32,064 nucleotides of DNA from a virus: positions 1 through 32,064 of the IMG/VR virus record IMGVR_UViG_3300042154_002386, one strand, 5' to 3'. Of this stretch, positions 17,000 through 23,982 are shown piece by piece (position 1 is the stretch's first letter; each line of letters begins with the position of its first letter). Both the position numbers and the translations under genes were made by a program. The notes under the pieces are model-generated. The model had not been told where the DNA came from and made no database searches. It was given only the letters and a program-made list of their open reading frames with translations.

Positions 17000-17062
17000 A
17001 TGTTTTATACGCCCGATTTAATTGTATTTACTGATAAATTAAATAGTTTAACTGTAAGATGA
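17000..17062 (+). CDS. 20-aa leader ORF before the holin
   Basis: A 20-codon ORF preceded by AAATATATAT and ending with a TGA that overlaps the holin ATG (ATGA). The peptide (MFYTPDLIVFTDKLNSLTVR) has no membrane segment. The exact stop/start coupling suggests that ribosomes translating the leader deliver initiation to the holin gene, a possible way to set lysis timing. It could also be a chance ORF. Confidence 0.45.
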   Translation: MFYTPDLIVFTDKLNSLTVR

Positions 17063-17499
17063 AGACTTCTACCCTGATTATGTTATCGTTGCCAGCTGTG
17101 TCGGTATCATTTATTTGTGCATACTTTTTTGAAATTTCAATGAATAATTTTGAACAGTATCTAGCAGTTATTGCAGTAATGATATTAGATGGATTTTTTG
17201 GAATTATAAAAGGTATCCGTGTAGAAGGATTTCAAACAAGAAAAGCAATTAATGTATTAAAAACATTGTTTACATGGATTTCAATACTCACGATACTACT
17301 CATGGTAGAAAAAGGGTTTCCTGGTACTGGATGGCTGTCTGAAACAATTATTATGCCATTTATTGTGTTTCAAATAATGTCTGCACTTAAAAATGCATCA
17401 TTGGCCGGATTTATTCAAAATGACTTACTCAATACTATATTAGATAAAATTGATAAACACAAAGGGGGTCGTAATGAAAAACATGATAATCAAGATTAA
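17059..17499 (+). CDS. holin (phage_holin_4/TIGR01593-like)
   Basis: A 146-residue membrane protein with about four hydrophobic segments (roughly residues 7-25, 34-50, 75-92 and 105-120). The central DGFFGIIKGIRVEGFQTRKAI block is the conserved cytoplasmic loop of the phage_holin_4 (toxin-secretion/lysis holin) family. Holins collect in the inner membrane and open it at a set time so the endolysin reaches the cell wall. The C-terminus is charged and hydrophilic (KIDKHKGGRNEKHDNQD), typical of holins. It overlaps the next membrane gene by 26 bases; the endolysin follows, giving a complete lysis cassette. Confidence 0.85.
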   Translation: MKTSTLIMLSLPAVSVSFICAYFFEISMNNFEQYLAVIAVMILDGFFGIIKGIRVEGFQTRKAINVLKTLFTWISILTILLMVEKGFPGTGWLSETIIMPFIVFQIMSALKNASLAGFIQNDLLNTILDKIDKHKGGRNEKHDNQD

Positions 17500-17740
17500 A
17501 AATAGTTTAATTGAATTATTTAAAGACGATAATTCTATTAATGAAAAATCAATTATCGGATTTATGGCATTCATGATGATGGTAGTCACTTTAAGTATTG
17601 ACATTTATACCGGTATAAAAGGATATGAACTGCCAATACATGAATTTGTATTTGATGGGTTCTTGTATATCACCATTGGTGCATTAGGAATTGCGTCATT
17701 TGATAAATTCTGGAGTAACCGAGGAAACGGAGACAAATGA
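17474..17740 (+). CDS. small lysis-cassette membrane protein (second holin or antiholin candidate)
   Basis: An 88-residue protein with two predicted membrane helices (about residues 24-42, IIGFMAFMMMVVTLSIDIY, and 57-75) and charged ends. It is encoded between the holin and the endolysin, overlapping both (26 bases and ATGA), so it is very likely a lysis protein: antiholin, second holin or pinholin-like. I chose ATG 17474 rather than 17450, because GGGGG lies 5 bases before it and the upstream residues are not hydrophobic. No spanin lipobox is visible. Confidence 0.7.
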   Translation: MKNMIIKIKNSLIELFKDDNSINEKSIIGFMAFMMMVVTLSIDIYTGIKGYELPIHEFVFDGFLYITIGALGIASFDKFWSNRGNGDK

Positions 17741-18618
17741 TATTAAAAATAGGTTCACAAGGTAAAGAAGTAAAAGCACTTCAAGAGTTTTTAAAAGTTA
17801 ATACTACTGGGACATTTGGTCCTAAAACTGATGCCGCTGTTAAAGCTTGGCAAAAATCTAATGGATTAAAAGATGATGGGATCGTAGGCCCTGCTACTTG
17901 GGATGCTATGGGATTAGCAACTACTGATAAATCGGAATTAATATATACAACAAAAAACGGTTTAATAATTAACAGGCACTATCTACCTAAAAGTGAGTAT
18001 AAAGAAGGTCCTATAAAAGCAGAATGGCTGTTTTTACATCACACTGCTGGTTGGAATAATCCTTATAAAGATATAGATAGTTGGGGTAGAGATTCAAGAG
18101 GCGCAATTGCAACTGAGTTTGTAATAGGTGGTCCTAAAATTACTGGAGATAATACCGATTATGATGGAGTAGTTACCCAAGCATTCCCAGCTGGGAATTG
18201 GGGATATCATTTAGGAAACAATGGATCTCCTGCTATGCATAAAAACTCTGTAGCAATAGAAGTTTGCAATTTTGGATATCTTGTAAATGGTAACGCCTAT
18301 CAAGGTACTGCTGCCGAAAAATCTCAGATTGTAACATTGAATAAACCTTTTAGAGGCTATAAACAATGGCATAAATATTCAGATACCCAAATAGAATCCT
18401 TACGAAAATTAATTTTACATGTTGCTGATAGAGACAACATCGATGTAAGAGCAGGCCTGCCGGCTTTAATTAAAGAAAAAGGAGCTGATGCGTTTGAATG
18501 GAATAGTGATGCATATCATGGTAGAGTGAAGGGTTTATGGACTCATACTAATACCAGAAAAGATAAAACAGATATGTTTCCTCAACCTGAGTTGATGGAT
18601 ATGTTGGTAAGTTTATAG
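17737..18618 (+). CDS. endolysin: N-acetylmuramoyl-L-alanine amidase with N-terminal peptidoglycan-binding domain
   Basis: A 293-residue endolysin. Residues 1-66 form a PG_binding_1 domain (LKIGSQGKEVKALQEFL, then GTFGPKTDAAVKAWQ and DGIVGPATW). From about residue 85 an Amidase_2 domain follows, with zinc-ligand region FLHHTAGW, NSVAIEVCNFG, and the distal WTHTNTRKDKTDMFPQ that holds the second His and the Asp/Lys pair. It should cut the bond between MurNAc and L-Ala. There is no signal peptide, so release needs the holin two genes upstream. PG-binding at the N-terminus and amidase at the C-terminus is the modular order of many Gram-negative phage lysins. Confidence 0.93.
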   Translation: MILKIGSQGKEVKALQEFLKVNTTGTFGPKTDAAVKAWQKSNGLKDDGIVGPATWDAMGLATTDKSELIYTTKNGLIINRHYLPKSEYKEGPIKAEWLFLHHTAGWNNPYKDIDSWGRDSRGAIATEFVIGGPKITGDNTDYDGVVTQAFPAGNWGYHLGNNGSPAMHKNSVAIEVCNFGYLVNGNAYQGTAAEKSQIVTLNKPFRGYKQWHKYSDTQIESLRKLILHVADRDNIDVRAGLPALIKEKGADAFEWNSDAYHGRVKGLWTHTNTRKDKTDMFPQPELMDMLVSL

Positions 18619-18675
18619 TAAATAAAAAGTAACAGTATATTTTTATTTATCAAATAATTTTCATAATATAATTAT

Positions 18676-19026
18676 ATGAATCTAAAACCAATATTTACAT
18701 CATTTCTTCTGTTTGCAATAGGACAATTAGTAGTCTGGTTTCAGGTAAATGGTCCGATAATATGGCCACTAGCTAAACAGTACCGTTGGATATTACTCTT
18801 ATTGGGCATTCCTATCACGTATATCTTTATGAAAGCAACTGAATCTGCTGTTATCGGCTTTTCAGGAGAATTTTGGCCTGCTCGATTTGTTTCATTTGTG
18901 GTCGGCATATTTATTTTCAGTGTGTTAACGTGGGTATTCCGAGGGGAAGGCATCAATATTAAAACAGCTGTATCTCTATGTTTAGCATTTACTATTATTT
19001 TTATCCAGCTCTTTTGGAAATCATAA
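18676..19026 (+). CDS. four-helix membrane protein, function unknown
   Basis: A 116-residue, very hydrophobic protein with about four membrane segments (near residues 5-23, 37-52, 70-90, 96-113) and short polar loops containing ESAVIGFSGEFWPARF and VFRGEGINIKT. I recall proteins of this size and pattern in marine T4-like phage genomes, but none with a known job. It follows the endolysin by 57 bases, so it may be part of the lysis set, or it may remodel the host membrane. It lacks the loop signature of the holin upstream. Confidence 0.7.
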   Translation: MNLKPIFTSFLLFAIGQLVVWFQVNGPIIWPLAKQYRWILLLLGIPITYIFMKATESAVIGFSGEFWPARFVSFVVGIFIFSVLTWVFRGEGINIKTAVSLCLAFTIIFIQLFWKS

Positions 19027-19040
19027 TATTTATATAAAAG
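19027..19040 (+). promoter_or_regulatory. late-type promoter-like box TATTTATATAAAAG
   Basis: A variant of the recurring box starts right after the preceding stop codon and ends 15 bases before the ATG at 19056. It shares TATTTATA with the copies at 3778, 16961 and 30210. Inferred promoter; one of the weaker copies. Confidence 0.35.
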
Positions 19041-19055
19041 ACTATTATATCAATC

Positions 19056-20072
19056 ATGTTAACAGAATACGAAACACAATCTGGTTTATCTCCAACTATT
19101 TGGAAAGACGAAACTATTCCGACTAGTATTCGTCTAGGATTATTAAAGATTGCAAAGTATTTTTATGACTTTTTAGATGTTAACGCTGCAATCAAAGATA
19201 TAATACTCACCGGCTCATCTGTGAATTATAATTGGACTCCAAATTCTGATATTGATTTACATGTTGTGATTGAATATTCTGATGTAGATAAAAATGAAGA
19301 TCTTGTTCGTAATTTAATGATGGCTAAGAAAAGTATATGGAATTCTAAATACCCATTAAAACTTGGAAATATGGATATTGAACTGTATGCACAGGATGCA
19401 TCAGAGCCACACACATCAACCGGCGTATATTCATTAATGAAAAACAAATGGATAAAAAAACCAAACTATCAAGAAATACAGATCGATGACCAAGAAATTG
19501 CAGAAAAAGCAGCTCCATTTGTATATATGATCAGTCAAATTAATGCAAACGATACTACCGCATTAGAAGATATTGACCGACTACGTGATAAATTGAAAAA
19601 ATTTAGAAAATGTGGGTTAGATGCCGGCGGAGAATATTCTATAGAAAATTTAGCATTTAAATGGTTACGTAATGAAGGATATCTAACTCGTTTATCAGAA
19701 TTAAGAGAAAAAGTTATGATGCAAAACATGGAATTGACAGAAAATAAAACTATTGATGTGGAATCTACAATACGTAGACATTTATATACTAAAGACAAAT
19801 TAACTGATGACGAATGGTCGATGCTTTCTGAATACATGGATGCCGTAACAGATCCAATGGGACAGTGGGAACACCCCGGCGTTTGCACTATAATACCAGG
19901 AAATGCTATTACAATGCAATTTGTTAATTATCCAGTATTTGGATTTGATGACACTGGCCATCACATTATAATGAAACCAAATGAACGACATAGATATCCC
20001 GGAAACAAAGTTTTTGAAATACCTATGAATAGAGCCGATTATTTAGAACTAGTAGAAAGATTAACGAGATGA
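19056..20072 (+). CDS. nucleotidyltransferase-fold protein with unknown C-terminal domain
   Basis: A 338-residue protein. The N-terminal domain is a minimal nucleotidyltransferase: IILTGSSVNYNWTPNSDIDLHVVI, with the GSS motif at residues 53-55 and the D65-x-D67 metal pair, plus a third acidic strand MDIELYA further on. The middle is helical with KLKKFRKCGLD, and the C-terminal third (from about residue 250) is a separate domain rich in aromatics and His. The family adds nucleotides to proteins, RNA or antibiotics; the phage target is unknown. The N-terminus MLTE resembles the end of the capsid tag seen in downstream genes but is too short to count as a full tag. Stop and next start overlap (ATGA). 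Confidence 0.78.
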   Translation: MLTEYETQSGLSPTIWKDETIPTSIRLGLLKIAKYFYDFLDVNAAIKDIILTGSSVNYNWTPNSDIDLHVVIEYSDVDKNEDLVRNLMMAKKSIWNSKYPLKLGNMDIELYAQDASEPHTSTGVYSLMKNKWIKKPNYQEIQIDDQEIAEKAAPFVYMISQINANDTTALEDIDRLRDKLKKFRKCGLDAGGEYSIENLAFKWLRNEGYLTRLSELREKVMMQNMELTENKTIDVESTIRRHLYTKDKLTDDEWSMLSEYMDAVTDPMGQWEHPGVCTIIPGNAITMQFVNYPVFGFDDTGHHIIMKPNERHRYPGNKVFEIPMNRADYLELVERLTR

Positions 20073-20245
20073 AATCAAGAGGGCTAGGAGACGATATTAA
20101 AAAAATAACATCTGCAACGCGTTTAGATCAACTGTCAAAACATATTGCTAAAATATTAGATGAAGACTGTGGATGTGATAACCGACAAGAGTGGCTAAAT
20201 GAAAAAACTAAAAATTGGCCGATTTATAAAAAAAAAGGAATATAG
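20069..20245 (+). CDS. small conserved phage protein (GLGD...DCGCxxR type)
   Basis: A 58-residue protein with GLGDDIKKITSATRLDQL at the start and a DCGCDNRQEWLN motif at residues 33-44. I recall this small family (GLGD-x-IxKxT ... DCGCxxRxxxLN) from many marine and other myophages, always short and of unknown function; the CGC pair might bind metal or form a disulfide. It lies between the nucleotidyltransferase (ATGA overlap) and the fibre-like gene, whose ATG directly follows its stop. Confidence 0.75.
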   Translation: MKSRGLGDDIKKITSATRLDQLSKHIAKILDEDCGCDNRQEWLNEKTKNWPIYKKKGI

Positions 20246-20959
20246 ATGGCAACAATAAGTAAAATTGGAATAACAGATGGGTCTTCAATTCAAGCAGAAC
20301 ACATTACTAGAATTATTAATAGTCTAGATGGTACTGCTACTACCGATATCATAGCAACAGGCTCGTTTACGGGGTCATTTACTGGAAATGGTAGTAGCTT
20401 AACTGGTGTTATTGGTGAGTGGGATGGCACTTTGAATGGGAATGCACAAATTACCGGATCATTAACAGTAACAGGTGCTGGTTCGGTGGTAGATTTCACG
20501 GCAGCAACTGCAATCAGCGAATCGGCTGTTAATATTACAACTAGCTTGAGAGTTCCTGGTAGTTTTAATACTGATTATTTTCTTGCAGAAAGCGGATCAT
20601 ATAATCTAGAAAGTATGATCAATTCAGGCGGTACTGTTGATATAGATTTAAAACATGCAGCTCCATTATTTATTACACTTCCAGCTCCGGCGCAATATGT
20701 TGGATCTCAATATACATTTACATTTCAGAGAAATACTCCAAATGCCAGTGCATATGTTCGTTTTGGCGAAGCAACTACAAGACTAGCAGCAACTGTTGTT
20801 GATGTTACCGGAAATTCGTTTATGACAAAAGCAACAACTATAGTTTCATCATCACTAGGAACGCCAACCCCAGAAACAAGAATAGATCTTATTGCAGGAA
20901 AGACTTTTTGGCATATGAACATAGTAACGGAAAATGGCAACAATTGGTACTCTGCTTAA
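20246..20959 (+). CDS. structural protein, tail-fibre or decoration-like
   Basis: A 237-residue, Ser/Thr/Gly/Ala-rich protein with low charge. Near residues 38-80 it has repeating ATGSFTGSFTGNGSSLTGV and ITGSLTVTGAG units, typical of beta-helical phage fibre shafts. The C-terminal half is beta-rich with hydrophobic and polar alternation (FITLPAPAQYVGSQYTFTF). No enzymatic motif, signal or membrane segment is visible. It is likely a virion fibre or decoration protein. It sits between two small myophage families, and a well-spaced AAGGA site follows for the next gene. Confidence 0.65.
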   Translation: MATISKIGITDGSSIQAEHITRIINSLDGTATTDIIATGSFTGSFTGNGSSLTGVIGEWDGTLNGNAQITGSLTVTGAGSVVDFTAATAISESAVNITTSLRVPGSFNTDYFLAESGSYNLESMINSGGTVDIDLKHAAPLFITLPAPAQYVGSQYTFTFQRNTPNASAYVRFGEATTRLAATVVDVTGNSFMTKATTIVSSSLGTPTPETRIDLIAGKTFWHMNIVTENGNNWYSA

Positions 20960-20960
20960 C

Positions 20961-20965
20961 AAGGA
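20961..20965 (+). promoter_or_regulatory. Shine-Dalgarno-like site AAGGA
   Basis: AAGGA lies 6 bases before the ATG at 20972. Most other starts in the window have only A-rich leaders, so a clear site here and at GroEL (27703) is notable and supports the chosen start. Confidence 0.5.
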
Positions 20966-20971
20966 TAAAAT

Positions 20972-21349
20972 ATGATACGAGAAGATTACAACGAACACGA
21001 AGGCAAAATGGCAAAACAGGATGCAATGGAATGTGCAGACGATGCTCAAGCAGTTGCTAATATGATTCACGAAACGGATGATTTGCCAGAATGGGTAGAA
21101 GCTAAAATAACATTGGCTGCTGAATATATGAACACAGTAAAAGATTGGTTAACATATAATAAAGCTGGTGATGCCCGGTCTGCCATGAAAATGCAATTAA
21201 AGGCATTGATGCCAGAACGCATAGAAAAGATAGATGATAAATGGGTTGTATATCCTAGCAAAGGCGGAAATAGATTAGGTACCCACGACACTAAAAAATC
21301 AGCTTTAAAACAGTTAGCCGCAATCGAAATAAATAAAGGTAAACGATGA
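20972..21349 (+). CDS. phage protein of the EGxMAKxQ...LPxWVxxKI type
   Basis: A 125-residue protein with two parts. Residues 8-60 (HEGKMAKQDAMECADDAQ, then DDLPEWVEAKITLAAEYMNTV) match a small helical family I recall from many myophages, often encoded near head genes. Residues 85-125 form a basic alpha/beta tail (VVYPSKGGNRLGTHDTKKSAL). No catalytic residues are obvious and the function is unknown. It lacks the decapeptide tag of the next genes. It has an AAGGA site and is ATGA-coupled to the tagged Cys-rich protein. Confidence 0.65.
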   Translation: MIREDYNEHEGKMAKQDAMECADDAQAVANMIHETDDLPEWVEAKITLAAEYMNTVKDWLTYNKAGDARSAMKMQLKALMPERIEKIDDKWVVYPSKGGNRLGTHDTKKSALKQLAAIEINKGKR

Positions 21350-21759
21350 ATTTATTAAAATACTTGCTAGTAGAACAACGTACGGGTTGCCCGATTGCAA
21401 CTCAAGATATGAATGTTAATCTCAAGAATCGAAAAAACGCAATCAATGAATACATGTATGGACCATTGGATCCAAATCAGCCAAATAAAGAATATTGGCA
21501 AAAAATTGCATTAGAATGGAATTTGGACGATATCGAACAAGCAAAGAGTGCTAGATGCGGTAACTGTGCTGCATTTGATATTACAGATAAAATGCAATCA
21601 TGTATTGCCAAAGGTATAGGTTCTGAACCAGGTAGCGACGCCATGGATACTATTAATGCAGGAACATTAGGATACTGTAAATTTTTGAAATTTAAATGTG
21701 CTGCAAAAAGAACATGTAGTGCATGGGTCGAAGGCGGTCCGATTAAATCTAAATCATAA
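21346..21759 (+). CDS. Cys-rich protein with predicted capsid-targeting leader
   Basis: A 137-residue protein. It begins MNLLKYLLVE, the first of four near-identical decapeptide leaders in this region, ending in an L-x-E site. The mature part is Cys-rich: a CPIATQD start, ARCGNCAAFD (CxxC, near residues 66-69), then MQSCIAKGIGSE, GYCKFLKFKCAAKRTCSAW. About seven cysteines in this spacing suggest a metal or Fe-S centre. I recall homologous phage proteins (ARCGNCAAF ... GYCKxxxFKCA) of unknown function. Inferred: a head-internal protein that may carry a metal cluster. Confidence 0.75.
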   Translation: MNLLKYLLVEQRTGCPIATQDMNVNLKNRKNAINEYMYGPLDPNQPNKEYWQKIALEWNLDDIEQAKSARCGNCAAFDITDKMQSCIAKGIGSEPGSDAMDTINAGTLGYCKFLKFKCAAKRTCSAWVEGGPIKSKS

Positions 21760-21760
21760 A

Positions 21761-22249
21761 ATGCCAAATAAAATACAAAATATAATTAACGAAGATTTGC
21801 GAGATTGGTTGGGCACTGGCGACAAAGGTGGTGTTGGCGGCGGAGGATGGGATCGCTACAATTCACAAGGTGATCGAGTCGGAAAATGCGGAGATGCCAA
21901 AGACGGAGATCCATATTCTGCTTGTTTGTCTAAAGAAAAAGCAGAAAAGCTAGGTAAAGATGGCAGAGCTAAATTCGTACGAAGAAAACGAGCCGCACAG
22001 AAAAAAGGTGGCGATGCAGCAAAAGGCGGAGAACAAAAAAAAGGTCAAAAGCCAATTCGGGTAAAAACGGAACTCGCAGAAAAATTAAATTTATTTCTGG
22101 AAAAGAATGTTCCAAATGATCCTAATAAATGGTCGTATGCAAAGAGCCAAGCAAAAAAGAAGTATGATGTATATCCCTCAGCATACGCAAATGCATGGGC
22201 TTCAAAAAAATATAAAGAACTTGGTGGAACATGGAGAACAGCAAAATGA
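21761..22249 (+). CDS. DUF5872-like basic protein with predicted capsid-targeting leader
   Basis: A 162-residue, very basic protein. The leader MPNKIQNIINE ends in I-N-E at residues 9-11, close to the tag of the neighbours. Next comes a Gly-rich GDKGGVGGGGWDRYN segment, a CGDAKDGDPYSACLS pair of Cys, a long Lys/Arg-rich stretch, and a C-terminal domain with KKYDVYPSAYANAWASKKYKELGG. That last block resembles DUF5872, seen in phages and algal viruses. A highly basic, Gly-rich protein fits DNA binding inside the head. I use ATG 21761 (one base after the preceding stop) over an in-frame ATG at 21698. It is ATGA-coupled to the SOD gene. Confidence 0.75.
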   Translation: MPNKIQNIINEDLRDWLGTGDKGGVGGGGWDRYNSQGDRVGKCGDAKDGDPYSACLSKEKAEKLGKDGRAKFVRRKRAAQKKGGDAAKGGEQKKGQKPIRVKTELAEKLNLFLEKNVPNDPNKWSYAKSQAKKKYDVYPSAYANAWASKKYKELGGTWRTAK

Positions 22250-22887
22250 TAACACTTAAACGCATATTAACAGAATCAAAACAACTAGAATTTAAACGGT
22301 TGCCATTAACATATGGATTAACAGATCTGTCTCCTATTATAGATGCAGAAACCATGCAAGAACATTATACAAAACATTATAAAGGCTATACTGATAAATT
22401 TAATTCAGCTTGTACAGAATTTAATTATACTTCCGATAAACATGGTTTATTAGAGCGAGCCATTGATATTTGTAAAAAATATTATAAAAAAGATGTTATT
22501 AGAAATAACGGCGGTGGATATATAAACCATTTGTTGTATTTTGAAAATATGACACCTAATTATAAACCACCTAGTTCAAAATTAAAGGCAATGCTAGATG
22601 ATGCTTTCGGAAGTATTTCTAAATTTAAAGAACAGTTTAAACAAGCTGGACTAGATAGATTTGGTTCGGGTTGGGTTTGGTTGTGTGTAAATAATGGTAA
22701 ATTGGAAATATCTACAACATCAAATCAAGACAATCCATATTTTGATAGTAGTATATCAGGAACACCGATATTGGCAATGGATGTTTGGGAGCATGCATAT
22801 TATTTAAAACATCAAAGCAACCGGGCTTCATATATCAACGATTTTTTTAGAGTTATTGATTGGCAGGTAGTTGAAACGAGAATATAG
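22246..22887 (+). CDS. sod: Mn/Fe superoxide dismutase with predicted capsid-targeting leader
   Basis: A 213-residue iron/manganese superoxide dismutase, converting superoxide to O2 and H2O2. All four metal ligands are present: H40 (QEHYTKH), H95 (GYINHLLYF), D179 and H183 (MDVWEHAYYLK). The GGG before H95 and the NQDNP at 160-164 are features of Mn-type enzymes, where a Gln outside helix 3 contacts the active site. The usual HH pair reads H44-Y45. A leader MITLKRILTE precedes the SOD fold, which otherwise starts near residue 18, so the leader is an addition absent from ordinary SODs. The tag and the tagged neighbours suggest that the enzyme is packaged in the virion. ATG 22246 gives an ATGA overlap. 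Confidence 0.9.
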   Translation: MITLKRILTESKQLEFKRLPLTYGLTDLSPIIDAETMQEHYTKHYKGYTDKFNSACTEFNYTSDKHGLLERAIDICKKYYKKDVIRNNGGGYINHLLYFENMTPNYKPPSSKLKAMLDDAFGSISKFKEQFKQAGLDRFGSGWVWLCVNNGKLEISTTSNQDNPYFDSSISGTPILAMDVWEHAYYLKHQSNRASYINDFFRVIDWQVVETRI

Positions 22888-22896
22888 AAAAAAATT

Positions 22897-23709
22897 ATGA
22901 TACGTTTAAAACCATTACTAACAGAAACCGTTAAAGATGCATCTTTTATCGACCGGTTAAAGAAATATGAAAACAGTAAAGGAAATCCGAGCGGGGGATG
23001 GGATCCATCAAAGCAAAAATGGTTTCCACATGGAAGCCCAGAAGGTGGCACTAAAACTATTGCATATGGTCATAAATTACAGTCAAATTCTGAATATCCA
23101 AACGGAATTACAGATACAGACGCGTCCAAACTTCTAGAACGCGATATTGACAATGCAATTACCAAAATAAAAAATGCATTAAAGATTACTAATTTTGATT
23201 CGCTTCCGTCATATGTACAGCAAGCGCTTGTTAACGCAACTTTCCGGGGTGAATTAAAATATGGACACACGGCAGTTGGATATATGAGAAACCGCCAATG
23301 GGATAAAGTAGCAAATGAATATTTAGATAATGATAATTACAGATCTGGATCTGATGGACTTAGGGCCCGAATGGAATGGAATGCAAATCAATTTCGCAAA
23401 TATGGTGAAGAACAATCATTATCACAACTAATTCAACTTAAAAATACAGATGTGCAGATAGTTAAGCCAATAGTAAACCCTGGCCAGCAAATAACTATTC
23501 GAATAGTAAACCCATCGTTAAAACAAGTAGATGCGGATTTTAAAGTTGTCGTAGCTCAAATATACAGTAATACCGGGGAGTTAATAAAAAAACATCGATG
23601 GGAAGATATTGAACAAGGAATCCTTCAATTCAATGCCCCAGCAGAAGCTGGTAACTATATTATAAAATTGAATCGATCGGCAACCGTACCAGTGCGAGTT
23701 GCTGACTAA
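22897..23709 (+). CDS. GH24 lysozyme with predicted capsid-targeting leader and C-terminal Ig-like domain
   Basis: A 270-residue protein. After the leader MIRLKPLLTE comes a T4-lysozyme-like GH24 domain: E25 in KKYENSKGN is the expected catalytic Glu, and TIAYGHKL near residues 55-62 is the conserved TxxYGH loop. Later LPSYVQQALVNATFRGELKYG covers the second lobe. From about residue 185 a beta-sandwich tail with QITIRIVNPSLKQ, then PAEAGNYIIKLN resembles a fibronectin or Ig-like module. Unlike the amidase at 17737, it carries the tag and has no holin next to it. This suggests a virion enzyme that opens the wall during infection rather than a lysis enzyme. Confidence 0.82.
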   Translation: MIRLKPLLTETVKDASFIDRLKKYENSKGNPSGGWDPSKQKWFPHGSPEGGTKTIAYGHKLQSNSEYPNGITDTDASKLLERDIDNAITKIKNALKITNFDSLPSYVQQALVNATFRGELKYGHTAVGYMRNRQWDKVANEYLDNDNYRSGSDGLRARMEWNANQFRKYGEEQSLSQLIQLKNTDVQIVKPIVNPGQQITIRIVNPSLKQVDADFKVVVAQIYSNTGELIKKHRWEDIEQGILQFNAPAEAGNYIIKLNRSATVPVRVAD

Positions 23710-23732
23710 ATATTTGGAATTTATTATTTATT

Positions 23733-23745
23733 TATTTATAATAAG
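23733..23745 (+). promoter_or_regulatory. late-type box TATTTATAATAAG close to a start codon
   Basis: Twelve of 13 bases match the box at 3778 and 16961. It ends 3 bases before the ATG at 23749, so a transcript starting a normal distance downstream would begin at or inside the start codon. That implies a leaderless mRNA or a start further in. Confidence 0.45.
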
Positions 23746-23748
23746 TAT

Positions 23749-23982
23749 ATGAATGATAGTAATCAATTAGACCGATTAATAAAAATATCAATGTTGTTTC
23801 TTGAATCTTTTAATGATACTCATTCTAAACAACAAGTATTAGATTTATTTCCAAAATATTGGAATCTAGAAAAATGCAATGTGGTTTTAGATAATCTACT
23901 AGCATATTGCATACAGTCAGAAAACGAGTTTTGGGAACAAGCAGCTGTTATAAGAAATGTCAAAGAAAAAATTAACTCATAG
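23749..23982 (+). CDS. hypothetical 77-aa helical protein
   Basis: A 77-residue, mostly helical protein I do not recognise (LIKISMLFLESFND, then QQVLDLFPKYWNLEKC, then a final amphipathic helix). Two Cys are present without a metal-binding pattern. It overlaps the ClpS-like gene by 26 bases, so it is probably co-expressed with it. A late-type box sits almost on its ATG. The in-frame ATG 14 codons in (23791) is an alternative start that would leave a normal leader. Confidence 0.6.
   Translation: MNDSNQLDRLIKISMLFLESFNDTHSKQQVLDLFPKYWNLEKCNVVLDNLLAYCIQSENEFWEQAAVIRNVKEKINS

Noticed and set aside
17464-17468. GGGGG as a strong ribosome-binding site for the second membrane gene
   Set aside because: It is also codon content of the holin tail and does not match AGGAGG well; I used it only as weak support for the start.
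22246-22887. Fe-specific SOD label
   Set aside because: The GGG before H95 and NQDNP point to Mn-type or cambialistic enzymes, so I call it Mn/Fe only.
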